NCBI GenBank assembly: GCA_942493075.1
Contig: OW818681.1
Location: 4,278,001 to 4,342,000 of the forward strand
Source of the DNA: JBBQYD01 sp942493075
GTDB lineage: Bacteria; Verrucomicrobiota; Verrucomicrobiia; Limisphaerales; UBA8199
Direction: 5' to 3'
DNA length: 64,000 nt
Numbering within the stretch: position 1 is the first letter of the stretch; the number at the start of each line of letters is the position of its first letter. A model generated the notes under the pieces. It worked only from the letters and a program-made list of their open reading frames with translations, did no database searches and was not told where the DNA came from. This document shows positions 44,227 to 53,503 of the stretch, piece after piece. The translations under genes and the position numbers were made by a program.

Positions 44227-45756
44227 TCACTTCGATGCTGCTTTCTCCGCTGGTTTCGGAAGCGGCTTCAGAGTCATCGGATCGCGCAGCGGCAATTCGA
44301 CCAGCACACCGCCCGCAAGCTGCGAGAGCTTCACGTCGTGATCGGGATGTCCTTGCAGGATGTCTTTCTTTTCGCCCACTACCAGCACAACCAGTTTATC
44401 CTGGTTGAAGTACTTGCGAGCCACGCGCTGCACATCATCCCGTGTCACCGCTTTGACCCGATCCCGGAACTTGTTCCAGAATTCAGGGTCTTTGGCAAAC
44501 CGGCCCGTGAACTCGTCTTGTGCAAAAGTGTTGGCCACTTGCGCCTTGGTGGTAAAAGAACGTGGGAACCGCTCGATCCAACCTTGCTTGGACGTATTCA
44601 GTTCCTGCTCAGAAACCAACTCGTCCCGCATGCGTTGAATCTCTTGCAGGACAATTGAGGTGGCATACGAAACAGTGCGGGACTTGGTTTGAAAGCCAGC
44701 GCTGAAAGTCAGCGGATAATAAACGCCGCCGGGAAAGCTCGAGTTCGCCGAGTAGGCCAGGCCTTCGTCCGAACGCACACGGTTCATGATCCGGGAGGTA
44801 AATCCGCCCCCACCGAGAATGTCGTTCATCACAAGCACCGCGAAATAGTCCGGATTATCCCTGCGGATGCCGGGAAGCATGATGCTCACCCTGCCCTGGT
44901 TGACTTCCTTATCCACGAGGTACACTCCCGGTGAGGCGAACTTCGTATCAGCGGGCACCGGCCCCGGGGTCTCACCTTTGATCGGCCAGTTGCTAAAAAG
45001 CTTCTCAAGCTTTTGGACCATTTCGTCCCGGTCGAAATCGCCGCTCGCGGCTACGATGAAGTTCGCCGGATGAAACCAGCGTCGATGGAACTGCTCGAGG
45101 TCGGCGCGCGTGATTGAACCCACGGTGTTGGACACGGGCAGTTGGTTGGCCCAGAATTGCTCACCGAACGCCAGAAAGGAAGCCTCGCGCGCCTCGATCC
45201 CAGCCGACTCGTCATTCCGCGTCTTCATGCCTTGGAGCATCTGCTGTTTTCTCAAGGCAAGGCGGTCTTCCTGGAATCGGGGGGCGGTGAGTGTTTCGCG
45301 CAAAATGCTTAAGCCTTCTTCGATATCCTTGGCCAGCAAGTTCAGACTAACGCTTCCCTGGGAATCTCCAATTCCTGAGTTGAGCTGCGCAGCCAGGAAA
45401 GCCAGCCGCTCCTCCATATCTTCCGCGGATTTGGAGGCCGTGCCACCACGGCTTAGCATGAAGCCCGTCAGCGAGGCTACCCCGAGTTTCTCCTTCGGTT
45501 GCAGGTAATCGCCCGTGCGCACGTACACCACAATATTCACCAGCGGCAATTCACGGTCCGGCACCACATAAGCCACCGGGCCGGACTTAAGCTGTACCCG
45601 ATATTTTTTGTGCTCGGGTGGATCATAGGTCAGCGGCGGAAACGAGAGTTTTTCCGGACGCTCCGGAATGCCCTCCTGGGCAGCCGTGTTGTCCCGGCTG
45701 AAGGCGGGCTGGATGAAGGTGCAAAGAACAAAGAAGAACGCAATTTTTCTGAGCAT
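44227..45756 (-). CDS. M16 peptidase-like protein lacking the zinc motif
   Basis: The 509-residue protein has a signal peptide (KIAFFFVLCTFIQPAFS) and two M16 domains (GVASLTGFMLSRGGTASKSA, FHPANFIVAASGDFDRDEMV, YLVDKEVNQGRVSIMLPGIR, NDILGGGGFTSRIMNRVRSD, EGLAYSANSSFPGG). Where active members have HxxEH after LTG, this one has TGFMLSRGG, so it cannot bind zinc there. Two-gene M16 systems normally pair such a subunit with an active one. The active partner is encoded 13 bp upstream (45770-47329). Together they would form a periplasmic heterodimeric peptidase for small peptides. Confidence 0.92.
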   Translation of the reverse strand: MLRKIAFFFVLCTFIQPAFSRDNTAAQEGIPERPEKLSFPPLTYDPPEHKKYRVQLKSGPVAYVVPDRELPLVNIVVYVRTGDYLQPKEKLGVASLTGFMLSRGGTASKSAEDMEERLAFLAAQLNSGIGDSQGSVSLNLLAKDIEEGLSILRETLTAPRFQEDRLALRKQQMLQGMKTRNDESAGIEAREASFLAFGEQFWANQLPVSNTVGSITRADLEQFHRRWFHPANFIVAASGDFDRDEMVQKLEKLFSNWPIKGETPGPVPADTKFASPGVYLVDKEVNQGRVSIMLPGIRRDNPDYFAVLVMNDILGGGGFTSRIMNRVRSDEGLAYSANSSFPGGVYYPLTFSAGFQTKSRTVSYATSIVLQEIQRMRDELVSEQELNTSKQGWIERFPRSFTTKAQVANTFAQDEFTGRFAKDPEFWNKFRDRVKAVTRDDVQRVARKYFNQDKLVVLVVGEKKDILQGHPDHDVKLSQLAGGVLVELPLRDPMTLKPLPKPAEKAASK

Positions 45757-45769
45757 AGGTAAAAGCGGA

Positions 45770-47329
45770 TTATTGTCCGGGGTTGGCGGAGGGAGCTGCG
45801 GCGGCCACCTGCCCCGCTTTGCGTGTATAGATTGCGACGGTGCGATTCTCTCGGGTCAGGTATTTGGCGGCCACCCGTTTGACATCTGCGGCCGTGACTT
45901 CCTGGATTCGTGGACCGGCTTCGTTGATCTCTTTCCAATCGCCCGAGCCGTCATTCATGATCAACTGCATCAGGATGGGGAAATTCGCGGCTAACCGCCG
46001 ATACTCGCCGGCTGCAAAATTGTTCTTAACCTTCTGCAACTCCTGCGCCGGGACTTCCTCGTTTTTGAGCTTCTCGATTTGCTCGTAGATGGCGCGCTCG
46101 ACTTCCTCCGGGGTGTGGCCGTCCTTCGCTTCACCACCTGCGTTGAAGTAACCAGCGTATTTCTGAGTGCCTTGATCGGCATAGACGTCTGTGGCAACCC
46201 CCTTGCCCAGCACCAGGTTCTTGTAAAGCCGCCCAGTGCGGGTGGAAAGCACCTGGGCAAGAATGTCCAGGGCGTATGAATCGGGATGCTTGAAGCCAAC
46301 AGTCACCCAGACGATATCGGTCTGGGGATTTGTATCAGCTTCAGCATACATCCGCTGTTCGGCCAATTGCTTAACTTCGTCAGTAACCACTTCGGGAGCG
46401 TCTGTAGGGCCACGTGGAATGCGCTCGAAGTATTTGCGTGCCAGGGCTTCAGCCTTGGCGGGCTCGAAGTCACCAACCAGTATCAGCGTGATGTTCTGCG
46501 GAGCGTAGTAGGTGCTGTAGAAATCATCGGCCTGGGCCTTGCTGATGGCCGGAATATCAGAAGGCCATCCCACCACCGGCCAGGAGTACGGCGAGGCCTT
46601 CCATATCATGGCATTGAACTGCTCGGAGAACTTGCCTAACGGTGTTGATTCCGTGCGCAACCGTCTTTCTTCAAAGACCACGTCGCGTTCCGCATAAAAT
46701 TCCCGGAATACCGGCCGAAGCAGCCGTTCCGATTCCATCCACATGTAGAGCTCAAACTTGTTTGCCGGAACGGTGATGAAGTAGGCCGTCATATCCTGGG
46801 AGGTGAAGGCGTTCATGCCCGAAGCACCCGCGGTGGTGTAGATCCGATCGAACTCGTTCTTCACCAGCACCTCGCGCTGCCGTTCGATGAGCCTGGCGAA
46901 TTCCTTCTCTAACTCGCGGTAGCGCTCCGACTTGTTTTCCGGCTTGAGCAGGTCATCGATCTTCCCCTGTCGCATCTCCAGCCGCAGCCGCTTCTCTTCC
47001 TGCCGCATTTGTTCCCGGACCTTCTCCTGGGCAGTGATGATCTCCAGGTCTGTCTGGTAATCCTTCGTGCCAATCGTCGGGGTACCTTTGAACATCATAT
47101 GTTCAAAGAGATGGGCGATGCCCGTGATGCCGGGTCGTTCGTTCGCGCTGCCGACGTGCGTCACCCAGCCGCCCGAAACGGTGGGTTCGTCATGGCGTTC
47201 CACCAGCAGCAAGCGCATTCCATTTGCCAGTTGCTTTTCAACCACAGGCACTTTCTGAGCAACAACGGGTGCCGCCATGCACAGCACACCGGCTAATCCC
47301 AACAGCGTCTTCCAAGGTCGTATCGTCAT
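45770..47329 (-). CDS. Active M16 zinc metallopeptidase
   Basis: This 519-residue exported protein (signal peptide TLLGLAGVLCMAAPVVAQ) contains the inverted zinc motif H73-LF-E76-H77 in GITGIAHLFEHMMFKG, and the distal ligand region FYAERDVVFEERRL. Between the two lies a charged coiled-coil insert (about 90-160) found in this M16 branch. Then come MNAFTSQDMTAYFITVPANK and QNITLILVGDFEPAKAEALA. It belongs to the pitrilysin/processing-peptidase family and is first in an operon with the inactive partner downstream. Confidence 0.95.
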   Translation of the reverse strand: MTIRPWKTLLGLAGVLCMAAPVVAQKVPVVEKQLANGMRLLLVERHDEPTVSGGWVTHVGSANERPGITGIAHLFEHMMFKGTPTIGTKDYQTDLEIITAQEKVREQMRQEEKRLRLEMRQGKIDDLLKPENKSERYRELEKEFARLIERQREVLVKNEFDRIYTTAGASGMNAFTSQDMTAYFITVPANKFELYMWMESERLLRPVFREFYAERDVVFEERRLRTESTPLGKFSEQFNAMIWKASPYSWPVVGWPSDIPAISKAQADDFYSTYYAPQNITLILVGDFEPAKAEALARKYFERIPRGPTDAPEVVTDEVKQLAEQRMYAEADTNPQTDIVWVTVGFKHPDSYALDILAQVLSTRTGRLYKNLVLGKGVATDVYADQGTQKYAGYFNAGGEAKDGHTPEEVERAIYEQIEKLKNEEVPAQELQKVKNNFAAGEYRRLAANFPILMQLIMNDGSGDWKEINEAGPRIQEVTAADVKRVAAKYLTRENRTVAIYTRKAGQVAAAAPSANPGQ

Positions 47330-47580
47330 AAGAAAGCCAAATCCAGATGTTATCCGCCCAACCTAAGCCAACCCGGCCCAACGGCAACTGAAAAGCAACG
47401 ATCAACAACCGGTCCCGGAGCGCTCAGGTGTCTACGCCCTGCTCCAAACGCTTGATTCTCCGAAGTTCCGTTTGCCCCTCGCCACATACCAAGTAGTGCT
47501 GTCTATGCCGTGAGGAGCGAATGGCCCTGCCGCACAGAAATGGCTGGTGAAATTGGCCACCCGGCGTATGTTCCCCTGAA

Positions 47581-48327
47581 ATGAAAACGATGCGTGTCTT
47601 GATTCTGACGGTGATCACGGCTCTCGGGTTTAGCGGCGCGACCCAGGCCCAAATGCCAGGCGGAGAAAACCCCGGCGAAATGAATTCCGCCATGCTCCGC
47701 GTCTTTGGAGACCACAAATCTTTCCAGGCCAAAGCCGATGTGAAGGTGACAGATGCGAACCAAAAGGAGGTCATGAACGCCCCCATGGAGGTGGCGCTCT
47801 CAGAAGGCAAAGCGCGCTTCGCATTTGACCTGACGCAGATGAAAGGCGATGCAATGCCGCCCGCGGCACTTGAAATGATGAAATCCTCCGGCATGACTCA
47901 AATCGTCAGCGTCTCCCGGCCTGATCTGAAGGAAGTGTTTATAGTCTATCCCGTAAAGAAAGCCATGCTGCGCATGCCCATGAGCGAGAAGAACGCCAAG
48001 ATGGCCGTCAGCGAGCCCAAAATCACCAAAACGGTGTTAGGCAAAGAAACCATTGATGGACACGCCTGCGTGAAGAACCAAGTCAAAATGACTGATGCCG
48101 ATGGCGGCGTTACAGAGGCAACCACATGGAATGCAACTGACCTAAAAGATTTCCCGGTCCAAATCAAAGCCACCGAGAAGGGAATGACCTCGCTGCTCAG
48201 GTTTAAAGATATCCGTTTGGCCAAACCGGATGCAGCCCTGTTTGACGTGCCGTCCGGCTTCAAGGAGTACAAGAATATGATGGAGATGATGCAGAGCATG
48301 ATGCAAGGGATGGGCGCACCGAAGTAA
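47581..48327 (+). CDS. Exported DUF4412-like protein
   Basis: The 248-residue protein has a signal peptide (MRVLILTVITALGFSGATQA). The body (about 40-225) is beta-rich, with repeated phrases on charge and lipid-like packing: KVTDANQKEVMNAPMEVALS, PDLKEVFIVYPVKKAMLRMP, LGKETIDGHACVKNQVKMTD and ATTWNATDLKDFPVQIKATE, close to the DUF4412 pattern. The last 20 residues are Met-rich (MMEMMQSMMQGMG), which might bind a soft metal such as copper, though that is speculative. It stands divergent from the M16 pair. Confidence 0.7.
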   Translation: MKTMRVLILTVITALGFSGATQAQMPGGENPGEMNSAMLRVFGDHKSFQAKADVKVTDANQKEVMNAPMEVALSEGKARFAFDLTQMKGDAMPPAALEMMKSSGMTQIVSVSRPDLKEVFIVYPVKKAMLRMPMSEKNAKMAVSEPKITKTVLGKETIDGHACVKNQVKMTDADGGVTEATTWNATDLKDFPVQIKATEKGMTSLLRFKDIRLAKPDAALFDVPSGFKEYKNMMEMMQSMMQGMGAPK

Positions 48328-48385
48328 TACCTCTTCCCCTGAAAATGTCCCGAACGCTAGAGACAGGCCTGACCCTGACATTCTG

Positions 48386-49762
48386 ATGAGGATAATCAAC
48401 TTAAACCCAGATACGAACATCGGCGCCAGCTCGTGGTTCGTCGAAATTGAAGGACATCGGTTGCTGATGGACGCCGGCATCCATCCCAAGAGGGAAGGAC
48501 GCGACAGCATGCCCCTGTTTGGCCGGGTGAAAGGTGAGGAGGTTGATGCTATAGCCATCACTCACTGCCATCATGATCATGTCGGCTCCTTGCCGGTCGC
48601 GTTGCGCTACTTCCCCAAAGCGCATGTGCTCATGACGGAACTGAGCTACTTCATTGTGGAACGGGTCCTGCACAATTCAGTCAATGTCATGACCCGACAA
48701 CGCGATGAGATGGGCATCCGCGAGTACCCTCTCTACAGCCATGACGAGGTGGATGAGATCGCGGCGAAGTTTCAAGGGTTCAAGTACAACCGCGAAATCG
48801 ATTGGGCGGCTTTTCACAAAGCGCGTGCGGGATTCCTCTCACCCACACTGGAGTTCTATGATGCCGGGCACGCCTTGGGCTCTGCCGGGCTCATGGTCCG
48901 CGGCTCAAAGGAAACCCTGTTCTTCACCGGGGACGTCTGTTTTCACGATCAAACGGTTTTAAAATCCGCCCGGTTCCATGACGTTCAGGCCGATGTGCTT
49001 GTCATGGAAACGACGCGTGGCAACCGCGTGGTGCCGCCCGGGTTCTCCCGTGAAAACGAGATCGAACGTTTGGCGCAATCAATCGAGCGCGTGCTCGCTC
49101 GCAAAGGCTCTATCCTCCTGCCGAGCTTCGCCCTGGGACGCACTCAGGAGATCCTGGCTCTCATGGCGTTGCTTATGGAGAAAGGCCGCATCCCGCGCCA
49201 GCCGATTTACATTGGCGGTCTCGGCCGGGTTTTTACTGAAATCTACGATCTCCAGGCCCATCGCACCCATCGGCAGTATCCCAACCTGCAGCTCAACGAG
49301 GCCTTAAACCTGGTGGTGCTTGAAAAGGGCCAGGCCGAAAACATGAAGCTCACCGGCGCCCGCATCTTTGTCATAACGGCCGGCATGATGAGCGAACACA
49401 CAGCCGCCCATGATCTGGCAGCTCGAATGGTCGGCGATGAGCGCCACGCCATCTTCTTCGTCGGTTACACCGACCCCGATACTCCTGGTGGCAAGCTGCG
49501 CGCAGCCAAGCAGGGTGAAAACTTTGTCTTCAGTCCAAGCGCCGGCGAACTCAGGCGTGTGTGTGAAGTGGATGACTTCGATCTCACGGCTCACGCGAAC
49601 CGGGATGACCTGCTCAGCTTTGTAGGCGAAGTCGATCCTCGAACGGTCCTGTTGGGCCACGGAGACGACGAGTCTCGAAACTGGTTTACTGAGCAGATCA
49701 AGACGCGTTACCCACGCATCAAGGTCATTCAGCCAGCTCCCGGCGAACCGGTGGAGGTCTAA
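48386..49762 (+). CDS. Beta-CASP metallo-beta-lactamase-fold nuclease
   Basis: The 458-residue protein has the MBL zinc motif HCHHDH at 60-65 (AIAITHCHHDHVGSLP) and FYDAGHALGSAGLMV, then FFTGDVCFHDQTVL. The beta-CASP insert includes METTRGNR, KGSILLPSFALGRTQEILAL, YIGGLGRVFTEIYD, an ITAGMMSEHTAAH segment and FDLTAHANRDDLLSF with LLGHGDDESR. This matches the RNase J/CPSF-73-like mRNA processing exonuclease group (YSH1-type); substrates are RNA 5' or 3' ends. The start at 48386 places the first beta-strand at the N-terminus. Confidence 0.92.
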   Translation: MRIINLNPDTNIGASSWFVEIEGHRLLMDAGIHPKREGRDSMPLFGRVKGEEVDAIAITHCHHDHVGSLPVALRYFPKAHVLMTELSYFIVERVLHNSVNVMTRQRDEMGIREYPLYSHDEVDEIAAKFQGFKYNREIDWAAFHKARAGFLSPTLEFYDAGHALGSAGLMVRGSKETLFFTGDVCFHDQTVLKSARFHDVQADVLVMETTRGNRVVPPGFSRENEIERLAQSIERVLARKGSILLPSFALGRTQEILALMALLMEKGRIPRQPIYIGGLGRVFTEIYDLQAHRTHRQYPNLQLNEALNLVVLEKGQAENMKLTGARIFVITAGMMSEHTAAHDLAARMVGDERHAIFFVGYTDPDTPGGKLRAAKQGENFVFSPSAGELRRVCEVDDFDLTAHANRDDLLSFVGEVDPRTVLLGHGDDESRNWFTEQIKTRYPRIKVIQPAPGEPVEV

Positions 49763-49815
49763 CCGGACTAAGTTCCACGATTGGCAACGGCACGCGCCCC
49801 GAGTAAACTCCGGGC

Positions 49816-50781
49816 GTGATTGCTTTGTTACTCTCACTCATGCTGGCGCTGCTGACCGTTGGCAGCGTTTCCGCCCAAACGAATCCCCCCGCCACTGGCG
49901 CCTCCAAGGCCTCCCCCGAGCAGATCGAAAAAGCCTACCAAGCGCTGCTGGCGGAGGATGATGCCGCCCAGACAGACGTTGATAATTGGATTGTCGAAAA
50001 CAGCGCTTTCAAAGAAAAGGGCGCAGGTGCTCCGGATTCCGAGCTGAACGCACGCATCCAGACTCGTTTCGACAAGGTTAAAGGGGCCTACGACCGGTTC
50101 ATCGCTGCAAATCCGGATCATCTTCGCGCACGCCTGGCTTATGGCAGCCTGCTTAGTGACCTCCAGGATGAACTCGGCGCGCGCGTTCAGTGGGAGCGAG
50201 CTTTTGAATTGGACCCCAAGAATCCCGCTGTGCTGAACAATCTTGCCGGTGCTTATACCGAAAGCGGCCAGGCCGAGAAGGGATTTGAATTTTACACCAA
50301 GGCGATCGAGCTAAAGCCGGGCGAACCTTTGTACTATCATAACTTCGCCAACAGCCTATGGGTGCTGCGCAAGAAGGCGATGACGCAATACAAATGGGAT
50401 GAGCAGCAGGTGTTTGTTAAATGCCTCAATCTGTTTAGCAACGCGTTTCGCCTGGCTCCTTCAAACTTCCCCTATGCCTCCGATTTCGCGCAAGCGTTCT
50501 ACGCGATCAAGCCATTCCCTGCCCTGCCCGCGCTCAACGCGTGGACTAATGCACTGGCAATAGCCCCGGATGGCCTTGAACGCGAGGGCGTTTACCTTCA
50601 CCTCGCTCGCGTGAAGATGCTTGCCGGGAAATATTCCGAGGCTCGCCAGGATCTCCAGACGGTGAAAGATGCAAAGTACGACCGGCTTAAAGCGAACTTG
50701 CTCCAGAGCATCGAAGAGCGGGAACATCCCGAAGCCTCGACCAATGCTCCTGCGACAGTTCCGGCTCCAGCCAAACCTTAG
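49816..50781 (+). CDS. Exported TPR protein
   Basis: The start is GTG 49816 or ATG 49840; the first gives a neat signal peptide (MIALLLSLMLALLTVGSVSA). After a Pro/Thr linker and a helical region, tetratricopeptide repeats lie at about 90-175 (LRARLAYGSLLSDLQDELGA, NPAVLNNLAGAYTESGQAEK, GFEFYTKAIELKPGEPLYYH) and again near 250-290. The tail is Ala/Pro-rich. It probably mediates protein interactions in the periplasm. It ends base-to-base with the convergent lactonase gene: the two stop codons form TAGCTA at 50779-50784. Confidence 0.8.
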   Translation: MIALLLSLMLALLTVGSVSAQTNPPATGASKASPEQIEKAYQALLAEDDAAQTDVDNWIVENSAFKEKGAGAPDSELNARIQTRFDKVKGAYDRFIAANPDHLRARLAYGSLLSDLQDELGARVQWERAFELDPKNPAVLNNLAGAYTESGQAEKGFEFYTKAIELKPGEPLYYHNFANSLWVLRKKAMTQYKWDEQQVFVKCLNLFSNAFRLAPSNFPYASDFAQAFYAIKPFPALPALNAWTNALAIAPDGLEREGVYLHLARVKMLAGKYSEARQDLQTVKDAKYDRLKANLLQSIEEREHPEASTNAPATVPAPAKP

Positions 50782-51954
50782 CTACTTGGCTTTACTCGGA
50801 ACGAACACCGCGCAAACCGGCGATCCCAGCGCAGTTGGCTCACCCACCGGCTGAAGCGTACCGGTCTTCGAATCCACCCGAAAAACCAGAATGTTATCCG
50901 AGGACTGATTTTGAGCGATGATCCAGTCACCGGAGGGATCGAACGCAAAATGACGAGGGGCTTTCCCGCCGCTAGGTTGATGTCCTACGGCAGTTAATTG
51001 CCCGGTTTTGGAGTCCACTCTAAAAATGGCGATGCTGTCGTGTCCCCGGTTTGAGCCATACAGGAAATCACCTTTCGGATGGACCGCGATCTCAGCGCAG
51101 GAACTATCGTTGGTGTAACCTGTGGGCAAGGTTGATATCTCCTGGATTTGTTTCAGCACACCAGTCTTTCCCTCCCAGTCGAACACCGTGATCGAATTAC
51201 CCATTTCATTGATCACATAGGCCACAGAGCGCTTGGGATGAAACACGAGGTGCCGTGGGCCGGCCCCCGGGGTGACCGTTCCCCCTCCGGCGGTCTCAAG
51301 GGCAAGCATGGCGCGACCAGCGTTGAGCTGGTACACGAGGACCTTATCCAAACCCAAATCACAAACGAGAGCAAAACGGTTCTCGGGATCGGGCACAATT
51401 TGGTGCGCGTGAGGCCCGGCCTGACGCTTGGGATTGACGCTCGAACCCTCATGTTGAACGAAGACCCCTGGCTGCCCGAGCACCCCGGTTTCCAGGATAG
51501 GAATCGCTTGCACGCTCCCGCCGCCATAGTTCGCTACCAGCACGCATCGCCCCTCACTGTCCAGACTCAAATGACAGGGGCTCGTCCCGCCGGACGCTTG
51601 CTGGTTTAAAAGGCGCAGATTCCCTGTGTCAGGCTCGATCGCAAATGCGCTGACCACCCCGCTCTTCTTCCCTTCGAAATCGCTGACCTCTCCGACGGCA
51701 TACATGAATTTCCGATTGGGATGGACTGCCAGGTAACTCGGATTCTTAGTCTCTACCGCCAATTGGGGAGCTGTGAGCTTGCCTGTCTTCGCGTCGAAAG
51801 TGGATTGGTAGATACCTTTGCTCTTCTCGCCGGTATAGGTGCCGAAATAAACGCGCATAGAATTAGCCTGTGCCTGCTCACAACCAATAATGGCTGCGAA
51901 CAGCCCGGTGATCGCCAACAAACCTAACGGTTGGAACAGTTGCATGCCTTTCAA
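50782..51954 (-). CDS. Lactonase-fold (YbhE/Pgl-type) beta-propeller, probable lipoprotein
   Basis: The 390-residue protein has seven propeller blades, with phrases such as VYFGTYTGEKSKGIYQSTFD, LAVHPNRKFMYAVGEV, CHLSLDSEGRCVLVANYGGG, PHAHQIVPDPENRFALVCDL, AGPRHLVFHPKRSVAYVINE and FLYGSNRGHDSIAIFRVD. This is the 6-phosphogluconolactonase/muconate cycloisomerase-like lactonase family. The N-terminus carries a lipobox ending AIIGC, so it is likely anchored in the envelope, which speaks against a cytosolic sugar-phosphate substrate. Confidence 0.88.
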   Translation of the reverse strand: MKGMQLFQPLGLLAITGLFAAIIGCEQAQANSMRVYFGTYTGEKSKGIYQSTFDAKTGKLTAPQLAVETKNPSYLAVHPNRKFMYAVGEVSDFEGKKSGVVSAFAIEPDTGNLRLLNQQASGGTSPCHLSLDSEGRCVLVANYGGGSVQAIPILETGVLGQPGVFVQHEGSSVNPKRQAGPHAHQIVPDPENRFALVCDLGLDKVLVYQLNAGRAMLALETAGGGTVTPGAGPRHLVFHPKRSVAYVINEMGNSITVFDWEGKTGVLKQIQEISTLPTGYTNDSSCAEIAVHPKGDFLYGSNRGHDSIAIFRVDSKTGQLTAVGHQPSGGKAPRHFAFDPSGDWIIAQNQSSDNILVFRVDSKTGTLQPVGEPTALGSPVCAVFVPSKAK

Positions 51955-52007
51955 AAATCACACTTTGAGCGTCAATGCAAGCGCGATGGCTGCGCTCCTT
52001 CGCTTCG

Positions 52008-52518
52008 GGGGTGTGGTTATAAGTGAGTGAGGGAATGCTGAGTTCTGTCCGGTGTCGGACAGGTAACCGAGTTCGTCCGCTTCGAAGCCCCTGAACAGGG
52101 GCGACCGCGAATAGCCCGGCACGGGAGTGCTGGGTAATGCGCCCTATAGATCAATCAAGTCCCGACAGGGACGACCGATTCGGCGTCATTCCTACCGGAA
52201 ACAACAACCGACACGCCGTTGGCTCTCTGGCATGCCCTACATGGGCTTATACTCGAAGCAAGTTTTGCGGAGGAGTCTGGGGTATTGTTGCACGGACAGA
52301 ACATCCCTTTCGAAAACCGTTATCCCCGGGAGCAATGGGAGAGGCGGTCGCCCACTTCGGGGCTTCGATGATCGCTTCAATCACCATACCCGGCACTTCC
52401 GTGCCGGGCTAGCTGCGAACGCCCACTTCGGGGCTACATTGTTGCGCGTGCGTCGGGCAAAAGTTCGATCGCTCACCTTAAAGGAGCCGTAAGCCTCACC
52501 CACTTATAATCACACCCT
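52008..52518. repeat. Composite inverted-repeat element with hairpin units
   Basis: The ends are the 24-bp dispersed repeat in opposite orientations (52008-52031 and 52495-52518). Inside, the same pair of hairpins recurs in both arms: AGCCCCTgaacAGGGGCG plus AGCCCGGCACgggaGTGCTGGGT at 52086-52135, and inverted at 52388-52435 (ACCCGGCACttccGTGCCGGGCT plus CGCCCacttcGGGGCT). A third partial copy is at 52349-52363. No gene is supported in 51955-52577; the frames there follow the repeats. The architecture is MITE/REPIN-like. Confidence 0.78.
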
Positions 52519-52577
52519 TCGCTTCGAGTTCTGCCCAGTCAGAACCCGCGGAGCCGCAAGGCTCAATCCGTTTCTGA

Positions 52578-53201
52578 TCACTTCAGGCCTGTGTCCCAGC
52601 GAGGCTTGCCAGCGTAAGTTCCACCCGTTGGCATTGCCAGGAACGAGGTCTCTCCTATTTCTGCTGCCAAAGCGAGGACCTCCTGATTCAAAGCCTCCAG
52701 GTTGGCAGAGGCAACCTCGGCCTTGGCCGTTGCGGTGGCTGCCTGATCGGTCTTGCGTTCCTCGTCTATCAGCACTGCGGCAACGAACTGGGAGCTGCCT
52801 GAAACGGAGTAACCCTTGGGCACTCTCATCTGAGCCGCCTTGGCGTTGGCACTGGCCACAACGGTGTTTTGTTGAGCTTTCGCGAATTGTCCCTTGAGGG
52901 TTTGCAGCCGGGTCACCTTAACAGTGAGATCCCTTGGCATGTTCTTCAGAGTAACGATTTGCGGAGAGCCGTCCACAAGCACCTTCGCAACGTGCATGGA
53001 TTCACTGATCGATTGTTGAAGGGCCAGGACACGAAGCTCCTTCCAATGTTTTAGTGGCCGGGTGGCTGGCGTTCCATTCGCCGCACGCCATTCGTGAATA
53101 GGCTGCAGATCCACGGCTCGACCGTTTATCATGCGTATATCACCCGCCAAACAAGGAAGGGCCACACTGATGCAGAGCAACCATGCGGAGAGCGTTTTCA
53201 T
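52578..53201 (-). CDS. Exported protein of unknown function
   Basis: The 207-residue protein starts with a good signal peptide (MKTLSAWLLCISVALPCLAG). The mature part begins DIRMINGRAVDLQPIHEWRA, then has a beta-like section (HVAKVLVDGSPQIVTLKNMP) and a helical Ala/Gln-rich section (KAQQNTVVASANAKAAQ, ATAKAEVASANLEALNQEVL) that could form a coiled coil, and ends GGTYAGKPRWDTGLK. No family recognised. It is flanked by repeat elements on both sides. Confidence 0.7.
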   Translation of the reverse strand: MKTLSAWLLCISVALPCLAGDIRMINGRAVDLQPIHEWRAANGTPATRPLKHWKELRVLALQQSISESMHVAKVLVDGSPQIVTLKNMPRDLTVKVTRLQTLKGQFAKAQQNTVVASANAKAAQMRVPKGYSVSGSSQFVAAVLIDEERKTDQAATATAKAEVASANLEALNQEVLALAAEIGETSFLAMPTGGTYAGKPRWDTGLK

Positions 53202-53289
53202 TTTGTTGGAGGCATCCTAGCATAGTCACATAATAAATCAATCACGCTAGAACGCTAAGACACCACCAGGCGATGTGAGTGGTATTTCC

Positions 53290-53413
53290 GTACTGTTGGT
53301 AACCTCCAGGCTTAAAATAAAAAAGTTCCTGGTGGTTCTAATTTGCGCCTTTGCGACGCAAGCCAGAACCACCAGGAATGACATTAAATGGAACGCGCAG
53401 TTACCAACAGTAC
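53290..53413. repeat. 124-bp nested inverted repeat
   Basis: Two perfect 14-bp blocks share one centre: GTACTGTTGGTAAC (53290-53303) with GTTACCAACAGTAC (53400-53413), and TTCCTGGTGGTTCT (53326-53339) with AGAACCACCAGGAA (53365-53378). A short inner TTGCG/CGCAA pair (53343-53347, 53357-53361) fits the same centre near 53352. Because of this symmetry both strands give similar short frames, which are not genes. It lies in a 302-bp gap between an unknown gene and leuA. Confidence 0.88.
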
Positions 53414-53503
53414 TGATTCCTGTTCGGTCGGCATTCCTGCAATCGGATGGCAGCACCCGTGAATGCCATCTGAAAGTGACAAATCAAAACTGGGATTTGT
53501 CCA

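Noticed and set aside
52127..52492. Plus-strand frames of 90-121 codons
   Set aside because: They run through the hairpin units of the repeat element and change with the repeats.
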